Shown: in pieces, positions 55,960 to 64,000 of the stretch
Position numbering within the stretch: position 1 is the stretch's first letter
Layout: each line of letters begins with the position of its first letter
Assembly (NCBI GenBank): GCA_032158125.1
Contig: JASKOT010000009.1
Coordinates: 558,001 to 622,000, forward strand
Length of the DNA: 64,000 nt
Source: Papiliotrema nemorosa
Lineage: Eukaryota; Basidiomycota; Tremellomycetes; Tremellales; Rhynchogastremaceae
Direction: 5' to 3'
Notes under the pieces: model-generated
The model's input: the letters and a program-made list of their open reading frames with translations, nothing else
What the model was told of the DNA's origin: nothing
Database searches by the model: none
Position numbers and translations under genes: made by a program

Positions 55960-58648
55960 GAGCTCTCATTGCGGTCAAAAGCGGTCACTTCAACAAAACT
56001 AGACCTAGAAATGGTTAAAACAACAAGGCCTGGTGTGAATACCATGGTTCAAGTACCCACAACACTCAGGACTGCAGAGCCAAGCCCAGGAACAGTCAAA
56101 TTGGGTCACAAAAACAGTAAAATTGGTCAAACCTGGTCAATGGGAGGCCAAAACGGTCAAATTGACCTCCCCAGTGCTCAATTTGCGCAAGTCCGGCTTT
56201 AGACGGCCAAAACAGTTATGCAGAAGCGTTCACAGCCTTCCTGGCAGGTCAAACTGCACATGGGACAGAAGCGTTCAAGGCTGCAACCGGTTGTGGTCAG
56301 ACTGCCACCATGGACGAGTTTTTTGATCGACTCTTGAGCCTCCAATCACATGGTTGCGGTCAAATCGCTCTTGTTTGACCTCAAGAACATTCCTCCTGTC
56401 AAATTTACAGTTGGAAACAGTCAAACCTTGCTCTCCACTCAATCTGGGTCACTTGACTTTGATAGAGTCCAAGTTTACTTGGTCCTGTTGGTTCTTGGCA
56501 TTAAAAGGAACTTGATCTCGGTCTCAGCAACTCCCTTAGCGTACCAATGGGAGTTTTCCCCTTTCTCTGCCACTCTCAGAGGTCAGAATGGTCAAGACAT
56601 GATCACAGGTCAACTCAAATCTGGTCTCTACACCTTCCAAGCAAGTACACTCTCTGCCTCAACAAACGTAGCACAGGCTGAAATTCTTCAAGACTCTTGG
56701 CAATTTGAGTGTTAGTGATGTGATGCGTTTAGGCAGGGAAGGTTGAACAGACGGTTTGGGTATGGTATGCCGAAGTGATGTGAAAGATTTTCAGCACAAA
56801 GTCTGTCTCTTGGGCAAAGGCAAGCAATTGCCAGCTCTACCAACCAATATGAGAGCCAGCAAGCCACTGGAACTTGTTCACATTAACATCTGGGATCCAA
56901 CATCAACTCCCTCCATCAATGGCTGTCAACACTTCCTCACTTGCCATGACGTCCACACTAGGAAAGTCCATTTGACCTTCTTGAAGCAGAAGTCAGATGC
57001 TTTTACTGCTATTCAACACTACATTGCACTGGTGGAGCATCAATTGTCAACCAAGGTCAAAACAATCAGATCAGACAATGGTGGAGAGTTCACCTCCAAC
57101 ATCTTGGTTAACTACATGCGTTGACATGGCACTCAGCACTTCAGGGTACTTCCAGATGCCCATGAACAGAATGGCAGGGTGGAAAGAGTGCATTTGACTT
57201 GTGAGATTTAGGCTCGAATGTGCATATGAGAGGATAAAGAAGAAGTACAAAGTATGAGAAGTGATGGGAAAGCCATGCCACCGCTTTGGGTGGCAGATTA
57301 GAGCGGAGGTCGCCGTCTAGGAGTCCTTTTCTGACATGACTGTTCTCAACGCAGTCAGGACCCTATTGGCGTCAACTGGACTTCCCTTGCAATTCTGGGC
57401 AGTAGCAGCAACTATGCAGTCTGCAGACACAACAGAACTCCTTGTGGGCCAAAATACCAAGTACCAAATGACCACTAGTATGGAGCAAAGCGCAGGATGG
57501 ACCACCTTCAGCTGTTTGGTATCACTTGCTACTACCACGAGCATCAACAGCAGACCAAGCCGCTCATTTGGTACTTGGAAGGCATCCTAGTAGGCTATGT
57601 GGGAGGCACCCACAACAACAGGATCTGGAGTCATGATCTCCAGAAGGTCATCATCTCAAGGGATGTGGTGTTCAGCAACAAGCCGCCAATCACTCCAGAT
57701 GACGCTATTACACCTCCATTTGAGCCAGAGGATCATATCGACCATCAGTGATCAGGACAAGGTCAACCAAGGTCAACTCAACCTCCAGAACAGTCAAAAC
57801 GGCCAATTTGACCACAACATTGGTCCACTTGAGCCCCCAGACGGTTAAACCGGTCAAATTCCACTCAGAAGGTTGAACCGGATCAGGTTGAGGTCAGAAC
57901 AGCCTCCTGCTCAACTCCCTGACTCTGATCCCCATGACAATGTGTCAGAAGCAGAGTCAGATGATTAATTCCCTGCATTTTATTGGTGACCAGCCATCAC
58001 TCTTACTGGCTGAAAGCGGTCAAAACAAGGCAGTCAAATTGGACAACTCTACCACTTCCTATGGTCAGGCCATCACCTTTGAGCATGCTCAATAGTGAAA
58101 GTTGACGATCAACGACAAACTTGCCAAATTGGACAAGTATAACGTCTGGGAAGTGGTTCCAAGGTCAAATCAGCGCACCATTTCTGCCCACTGGGTGTTC
58201 ACCAGGAAGATTGATGGTACAAATGGTCAAGCAAACAAACTCAAGGCCAGATGGGTTGCCAGAGGCTTCAGCCAAGTGCCAGGACTTGATTACAACCAGA
58301 CCTTTGCCTCAGTTGCCCACAAGACAACAGTCCGTCTCTTCATTGCTCTCTGCCATGCGCTTGACTTGGAATTTGACAAAGTAGACATTATGGCAGCCTT
58401 TCTCAACGGTGACCTAGATGAGGAGATCTATGTGGAACCTCCAGAGGGCTCACACATATCAACAGACAAATTGGTCAAGCTCAACAAAGCGCTCTACATT
58501 CTCAAACAGTCACTAAGGTGCTTCAACAAACAACTTGGCACCTGGTTGAGGTCAAATGCTTTCACCCCAACCAATGCCAATCCTTGTTTTGATAAGGCAG
58601 TAGTCCTGGTTGACCTGTCACGGATGATGTTGGACCCAAGGACGTAGT
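55960..58648 (+). pseudogene. Decayed Ty1/copia polyprotein (protease, integrase, reverse transcriptase)
   Basis: Frames interrupted by stops and shifts read, in order: a protease remnant (ASNHMVAVKSLLFDL ... GIKRNLISVS) in which the catalytic Asp-Ser-Gly has Gly replaced by a stop; a gag-pre-integrase/integrase core (ELVHINIWDP, KTIRSDNGGEF, HEQNGRVERVH | TVLNAVRTLL); integrase C-terminus (LIWYLEGILVGYVGG); and RT (NVWEVVP, WVFTRKIDG, KARWVARGFSQVPGLDYNQTFA, KVDIMAAFLNGDLDEEIYVEPPEG). RT is cut before its YVDD box. An insertion at 57200-57336 splits integrase. Clearly inactive. Confidence 0.88.
57200..57336 (-). mobile_element. Solo short LTR nested in copia integrase
   Basis: A 137-bp insert with TGTGAG...CTGACA ends is flanked by the 5-bp duplication TGACT (57195-57199 and 57337-57341). 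Removing it joins VERVHL to TVLNAVRTLL in one frame. It is about 90% identical to 58649-58787 in inverted orientation. Confidence 0.85.
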
Positions 58649-58787
58649 TGTCAGAAAAGGGCTCGTAGATGGCAATCTCCGCTCTGATTTGCCACCCAAA
58701 GCAGTGGCATGGCTTTCCCATCACTTCTCATACTTTGAACTTCTTCTTTATCCTCTCAGACATGCACATTTGAGCCTAAATATCACA
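58649..58787 (+). mobile_element. Short LTR (139 bp) at the truncated end of copia RT
   Basis: Begins TGTCAGAAAAGGG and ends TATCACA. It sits where RT coding breaks off before its catalytic YVDD box, with no obvious target duplication (flanks GTAGT and GAGCA), so the junction likely involved a deletion. Confidence 0.7.
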
Positions 58788-58954
58788 GAGCAATAATCAC
58801 CAAAAGTGAACAAGGCAGGAGGATTTAGGCAAGAGTGACTAGAGGACAAGAGTAGCTGTCAGGGGTGACACTGTGAGGTAGCCGACGACAGCCTAAGAAC
58901 GAGCAAAGATTGCCCAAAGATCGCCAACAAAATAACAAACTTTGGAGAAACTAG

Positions 58955-59212
58955 TCCAATGCAAAAGACAATCCTTATTGTCTCCGAGGTAACGGCGAAG
59001 TTTGGCAGCAGCGTCCGAAAAGGGATCCAAGTTACTTGCGCAATGTGCCTACTGTTCCCGGCGGTCAACAAGGAACTTCGGCGACACAACAATAAAGGCG
59101 GAAGGTGGGTGCATGGGCCTAGCCAAGAAAGAGGAGTTCTGGACGAGGTATAAAGATGAGTCATTAAAGATGATGTCTCCTTAGCGATCCTCGATTGGTA
59201 GTCATCCTCAGT
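58955..59212 (+). repeat. Diverged direct repeat, copy 2 (LTR-like with TATA)
   Basis: Partner of 54255-54514 with the same order of conserved words, including GAGGTATAAAG. The two copies bracket the copia nest at a distance of about 4.7 kb and may be flanking LTRs of an older element. Confidence 0.6.
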
Positions 59213-59391
59213 TACTCGCACTTAGTTCACTTTGCATACATCTTTGTCAAACCCAGCAAACATTGCCGTAGTTAGTTGATCTTATCCTACGTTGTTGGCT
59301 GCCCCCGGTCCCCAACAATCTTTGTCAATCTTCGACAAACATCCTTGAGGTTAGGGCCAATCCAGGATAGGATCAACCCCACGCTTCTGAC
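59213..59391. other. Unassigned sequence inside the retrotransposon island
   Basis: AT-rich, non-coding. I see no similarity to other parts of the island. Confidence 0.3.
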
Positions 59392-59783
59392 AGTAGCGTA
59401 GACAAGAGATGACAGAGGGCAAGACTACAAGTAGATAACAAGTAGTGATGCAGAAAGCACTATTATAGTGTTGTATTGACTCAATAACAAGAAGCTAAAG
59501 AAACAATCCCCCGCCTCCCTTCTACTTACATAATTATAAAACCATGAACAAAAGGGGATCCTTGGGCATTGGATGATGACAAAGAGTTGAATGATATTCC
59601 ACCTAACGCTCTGCCTTTCCTGGGACTTCTTCGGCGATAATTAATTGGGTTTGCAGCAAGAATTGTCGACTAGTCACTGGAGTAGGTGATTTCAGCAAAA
59701 TAGGCGAAGTCGTGAGAGCTTTGGTCATGTATGCTCGGTCATTGGTGGCAAAAGTAAGTCGCGTTGAGCTAGTCTTCATGACA
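59392..59783 (-). mobile_element. Long LTR, copy 3, inverted and 3'-truncated
   Basis: The minus strand starts TGTCATGAAGACTAGCTCAAC, parallels copy 1 through AACGCGACTTACTTTTGCCACCAA and the AATACAACACT region, and stops matching shortly after the TCTGTCATCTC word. It lacks the last about 200 bp. Confidence 0.75.
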
Positions 59784-60517
59784 ATGATCCCCTATGCCAT
59801 ATATGCACTCACATCTTTTTGCATCCGTGGCTCTGATAAGGATACCAATCACTGGGCACACACACACTGTATGTTACACACATAGGCAATAGCTCCAATT
59901 GGTTGCAGGATGTAAGTCTGTAAACATGCTTGACAGCTTTCTTGAATATCTAAATTCAAGTGCTTCTTTATCTTCTTTGACAATCCCGTGCGTCGCTCTG
60001 GTTGTACTAGCTAGTCTCCGACTGATAGTTGGAAGCTTGCACTGTAACCAAACCTTATTGTTATGTCAGTCTTTGCCTTTCGCCAGACTCAATCCCCCTT
60101 CCAATCTTACAGCCTCCACTCTATCCTCGCCTGCGGAGCTGGGTCGTGATGAAAGGGCCGCACAGGTTGCTTGCATGATCTCAGTGGCGAGAGGAGCGCG
60201 TGACGGCTTCTAGCAGGGTTACGACCTCCCCCACTGCTGGAATTTCCGATTCTGAGAGGGTTGTGTGTCTTGGGCAGCGGATAGCACTTCTGTCTTCATA
60301 GCTTACACCCAGTCAGCTTCACGATGTTTATCTCATGAAGCAGTTTGCACCAATGCTTTGGTTTATCCGCACCACTGGCAGTCAAAGGACTGCCCACTAA
60401 GATCAAAGATCGTTCTCGTGCTATTTGTTGCATATTGGCTGTATCAGTCTTTCGATTTACCGTCCTTCCTGTTGTTCGTGGGACGTCATTACCCTCTGCT
60501 TTAGTTCTCGGTTGCGA
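59784..60517. other. Intergenic region between the island and the branching enzyme
   Basis: Contains a short ACACACACAC run (about 59857) and several frames of under 110 codons without motifs. Not supported as coding. Confidence 0.4.
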
Positions 60518-63187
60518 CTAATGAGAAGCAAGAACCAAGACAGTACGAGATGGCGTATAAACCTGGATAGAGTGAGCGGGTCAATGATGCTCACAAGGTG
60601 GCAGCCACTTGCCTGTAGCCAATTCTTCCTGCCGTTCCATTCCATTGGAGTTGTAAAGTACTTCCCGGCAAGATCGACTCTCTCATGTCCGCCAAATTTC
60701 TTCTCATCGCTGGAAAGTACCACCGTATACTCTCCGGGATTGTCGACTCCGACTCGATAGTCGGTGTAAGAGTTGGTAGGATGAACTGCGACTCAGATAT
60801 CGCTGGGCCAGGATTCTTACGGTTGAAGACAAACAGCAATCCTGCCCGCTCGAAAGCGATCACCTTGTCGCCTTCATGTTTCAATGACACGTAAGCCTGA
60901 CAATCAACGGCAACTCGTAATCGTAGAGAACTAGACTTGCTTGTGGGGATCCGAGCCATTGATACTTGTCTTCAAGCCAGTTCATCGCGATGTCAAAGTT
61001 GTTGAGATACTTATACCTTAGAAGGTCATCGTCGACCAAGTTGAATTGTCGCCTGGCGTGCGCGAAGGAGTTGCCATTACCTTCTCGGGGGAAGTCCATC
61101 CATCTGAAGTCAATTTCCTACCTAGGAGCCATGGAAGTCTTACTCTGGGTGTCCGAACTCATTCCCCTCAAAGTTGAGGTATGCCTCGCCTCCCAGAGCA
61201 TGAACAAGCAAGCTGTTTGATTCAGCAGATGTGACACTGGTATGACTTGCCGAATCATCTTGTGCAAAGCCAAGCCACGATCGATAATTGGAGTCAATGG
61301 CGTGAGATCCGACATGAAGTCGTCTGTATGTCTTCAGGGCGTACGAACAAGCAGTGTTTCGCCTTTGCTTACACATCTCTTTGTCCATCAACCAGAAAGC
61401 GAGTGTCTTGTCCCCTACCAAAGCTTGATCGTGCGACTCTGCATACGCTACGCTTCGCTCCATATGTCGTCGATTCGTCAAGGTGTGAACTATATTGCCG
61501 AGATCCCATTGGTCATCGGACTTCTCCTTGAGCAATTTGATCCACATATCTGGGATAGCCATTGAGAGTCGATAGTCGAAGCCGACACCGCCTTCGGCCA
61601 CGGGTCGGCACAAGGTAGGCATACCCGAGACATCTTCTGCGATTGTAATGACATTGGGGTAAATTTCATGCAGCATTTGGTTTGCCTGAGCATTAGGAAG
61701 TCCCTAGTTAGAGTTAGGTCAACTTACCAGCATTAGGTATACCATTGCCTCCAGATCGACCGAAGATCCAAAATACTCATGGTACCCCCCGGAGAATCCG
61801 GTACCTATACCGTGGTGAAGATACATCATGCTTGTCACCCCATCGAACCTAAAGCCGTCGAACATGTAAACATCCATGTAGTATCGGAGATTGGACAAGA
61901 GGAAACGAAGCACTTCGTGATGACCGTAATTGAACAGACGAGAGTCCCACAGTTCATGTCGTCCTTTTCCTCCTTCGTGAAAGTATTGGTGATCAGTGCC
62001 GTCGAACATGTTAATCCTAACCATTTCAGACACCTCACAAACGGCGACTCACCCATCGAGAATGTTTTTGCAAGCGTGAGAATGGACTACATCCAGGAGG
62101 ACGGTCAGACCTAACTCATGGGCTTTGTCAATGAGAGATTTCAATTCTTCCGGAGTGCCATATCTGGACGAGGCGGCAAAGAAATTTGTCACTTGGTAGC
62201 CAAAAGCTGAGGTGGGTCAGCTACTGCGATAGGCTTTTATGATTACAGGCATAGTAGGCATGTTCCATGATGGCCATCCTAAAATCAGCGGTTGCAGTAT
62301 CGAACAACATACATTTGAATGCAGTTGTAGCCGAGCTTCTTGATTCGAGGAAGCACATCGGTCTCGAATTCCTTGTATGTAGTCACCCGCATGTTGGGAC
62401 TAGAAATACCCACTGCAACGTCAACGACATCACTCGTCTCGTTTGCTGACCATGGGCCTCGTATATCTTAAGGCCATCGACCTCTCGGGTTGAATGACCG
62501 TGCTTGAAAGTGTATGTCTCGCTCTTCGTAGGATTCCAAAATCGACCGTCATAGATTGGTGAAATGCTCAGATCCTGAGTAACACGTTCAATCCAAGCGG
62601 GGATTCGATCAATCGTGTCTCCAGACGGTAGAGTCATTGAGATCTTCACCATTGAGTCGTGCGGTATGGCACACTGGCCCGAGGAAGACGGAGGAACATA
62701 GCATTCCCAGACGCCGTATTTGGATTTCGTCATTGGGTTGGCGGCATGCGACCATTGGTCTGGCATGTTAGCGCCGAGTGTTTTAATAAGGAATACAGAA
62801 CGAACTGAAATCGCCAATGAGTCTGGCTTGGGTCGCATTTGGAGCCCATTCTCTATATCTGACACCCCCGTTATCGTCCACTTGGAACCCCATGGACTTG
62901 TACCCTTCTGAGAACTTGGCCAGCCCCCCTTCGTGAGCATCGATATCAGCCGCTACCTTTTGATACGCTTGGTATCGCTGTCGAAGGGCGTCAGAGAATG
63001 GCTCGAGCCTGCCGCGAATTCAGCTAGGGAGCTTGGGAAATTCGCGGCCCAACGACAGTCACTTACCATGGGTCGAGCTGCAGAACTCCAGTGCCTGCGA
63101 TTCTCAGTATGTGATCATCCCGGGTTGGGGTTGTAGAAGCTCACCGTCTGTCGGCATTGGCTGCAATGTGCTCTCTTGTGTGGTCAT
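60518..63187 (-). CDS. 1,4-alpha-glucan (glycogen) branching enzyme
   Basis: Multi-exon GH13 enzyme that makes alpha-1,6 branches in glycogen. Start [14 protein letters not shown]. Visible: the CBM48-like N-terminal module ([22 protein letters not shown]), [58 protein letters not shown] (nucleophile Asp), [12 protein letters not shown] (acid/base Glu), [39 protein letters not shown] and the C-terminal beta domain. The final intron (60563-60612) has a GC donor and adds [14 protein letters not shown]. Confidence 0.95.
60563..60612 (-). other. GC-AG intron in branching enzyme
   Basis: The 50-nt intron starts GCAAGT and ends CTATCCAG, joining RKNWLQ to [11 protein letters not shown]. The GT one codon further on would break the frame. 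Confidence 0.85.
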
Positions 63188-63533
63188 GGTGTGATTGCTT
63201 AGCTCTGTAAGGGATTTGCCGTGAGGACTTTTGAAGGTATCTCGAGCGTCCAGACAGACAGTCAGAGGTTGAGAAAGGGCGGATGGTGTGGGAAGGTGTC
63301 AGGTGAGCGACGGGAACATCCCCCACAAAGTGGTGCGGTTGGGATGACGAAGCGGGGTCTCCACAGGTTGCCGAACGAGCCCCTGGGGGTCACGTGGTGT
63401 GTCCTCTTTCCACAGTGGCGAAGAGACTAGCGTATTTATTCGCTTTTTCGATTTTTAATCAATTTCTCAGTACACTCCGCGTTGTACCACACACACACAC
63501 TGTCACCCCGATAGGGCACTTTTTATCCACCTC
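63188..63533. promoter_or_regulatory. Divergent promoter GLC3 / DPH3
   Basis: Contains CCCCTGGGGGTCACGTGG around 63379-63397: a stress-response-type CCCCT word next to a palindromic CACGTG E-box, and a CA repeat (about 63490-63500) near DPH3. STRE control of glycogen genes is known in yeasts; its use here is inferred. Confidence 0.4.
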
Positions 63534-63805
63534 ATGGTGAACTATTACGATGAGCTCGAGATAGAAGATTTTGCTTGGGATCCCGTCGCTAGGGTATTCC
63601 ACCATCCTTGCCCGTGTGGAGATCGATTCGAAATCACAAAAGCTCAATTGCGAGACGGGGAAGAGATAGCAACGTGCCCGAGCTGCAGCTTGATCGTCCG
63701 GGTGATTTATGATTATGTGCGTCTTCAATGCAAGGGCTAGGTCTCATCATCTAACGACAGCTCGATTGGGAGGACTACGCTACGACTGATGAAGAGGGCG
63801 AATGA
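63534..63805 (+). CDS. Diphthamide biosynthesis protein 3 (Dph3/Kti11)
   Basis: Two exons give a protein of about 76 aa: [32 protein letters not shown] ... [20 protein letters not shown] joined to [14 protein letters not shown]. The CSL zinc finger has the CxC ... CPSC ligands. It is the electron donor for the radical Dph1-Dph2 enzyme that modifies eEF2 and also serves Elongator. The stop is 10 bp from the convergent gene at the window edge. Confidence 0.96.
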
Positions 63806-63815
63806 TCCCTCACGT

Positions 63816-64000
63816 TTACGGCCTTGGTTCGTATACGCCGGTCTCCTTGAGTCTGCGCAGGAGTCCAATAAGATCGAGTTGGATCTTTGACAATCGAACT
63901 ATGCCGCTCACCACAATCTGAAACCGTCGTCCACCGATCAGGACTCCTTCCATCCGCCGTGACGCGGCTAGCCAACCTCAGCATCGGAGCCGAAACGATG
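63816..64000 (-). CDS. 3' end of an unidentified gene running off the window
   Basis: The last exon encodes RRMEGVLIGGRRFQIVVSGIVRLSKIQLDLIGLLRRLKETGVYEP and a stop. An AG acceptor preceded by CTGAGG lies near 63964. I do not recognise the family; the exon looks coding because it ends cleanly next to DPH3 and has a regular helical hydrophobic pattern. Confidence 0.5.

Noticed and set aside
59899..60213. 104-codon plus frame near the branching enzyme
   Set aside because: AT-rich intergenic sequence next to the transposon island, with no motif.
1..64000. CRISPR arrays, bacterial operons, or a biosynthetic or defence gene cluster
   Set aside because: The window is spliced eukaryotic DNA; no regularly spaced repeats, and the neighbouring genes have unrelated housekeeping functions.

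Overview
The window is nuclear DNA of a basidiomycete yeast, most likely a Tremellomycete (Cryptococcus/Kwoniella-like). Genes are densely packed on both strands and broken by many very short introns (about 31-50 nt, mostly GTGAGT/GTAAGT donors, a CTGAC/CTAAC-like branch point and a close AG). The products are fungal housekeeping proteins, and the intergenic gaps are often only tens of bases. I assembled gene models by hand from split reading frames. Where I added up the exons the totals were divisible by three (Raptor 1342 aa, SGNH protein 486 aa, thymidylate kinase 214 aa, lipoyl synthase 389 aa, CBS-PB1 protein 673 aa and others).

Layout: 0.3-9 kb, an unrecognised 682-aa protein, Raptor/Kog1 (TORC1) and a membrane-anchored SGNH hydrolase, all on +. 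9.7-20.7 kb: thymidylate kinase (-), lipoyl synthase (+), a Gfd2/YDR514C-type RNase H-like protein (-), eIF3 subunit L (-), a mitochondrial GGQ release-factor-like protein (+), prefoldin subunit 4 (-) and a CBS-PB1 membrane protein (+). 20.7-31.5 kb: X-family DNA polymerase (-), SUN-domain protein (+), Golgi pH regulator-like channel (-), SLX1 nuclease (+), a zf-4CXXC_R1 chromatin protein (+) and NAD formate dehydrogenase (-). 31.8-46.2 kb: Erv41 (-), CBC2 (-), UFD2 (+), PIG-U/Gab1 (-), PKA catalytic subunit (+), DNA polymerase kappa (-) and RAD7 (+). 46.5-53.8 kb: mitochondrial Hsp70 (+), pyridoxal kinase (+) and MSH4 (-). About 54.2-59.8 kb is an island of decayed, nested Ty1/copia retrotransposons with three related long LTR copies, a family of about 138-bp short LTRs and a solo LTR nested inside the integrase. 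60.5-64 kb: glycogen branching enzyme (-), DPH3 (+) and the 3' end of an unidentified gene (-).

The host genes are ordinary core functions (TORC1, PKA and glycogen metabolism; proteostasis; mitochondrial cofactor and translation factors). Five DNA-repair or recombination genes (Pol X, SLX1, Pol kappa, RAD7, MSH4) fall in one window. I found no clear new multigene system. The most unusual signals are (1) eight GC-AG introns in seven genes, far more than expected by chance; (2) a probable alternative first exon in the CBS-PB1 gene; (3) the fine structure of the retrotransposon nest, including a solo LTR with a 5-bp target duplication; and (4) extreme gene compaction, including convergent genes whose stop codons overlap and a divergent pair with 43 bp between start codons.
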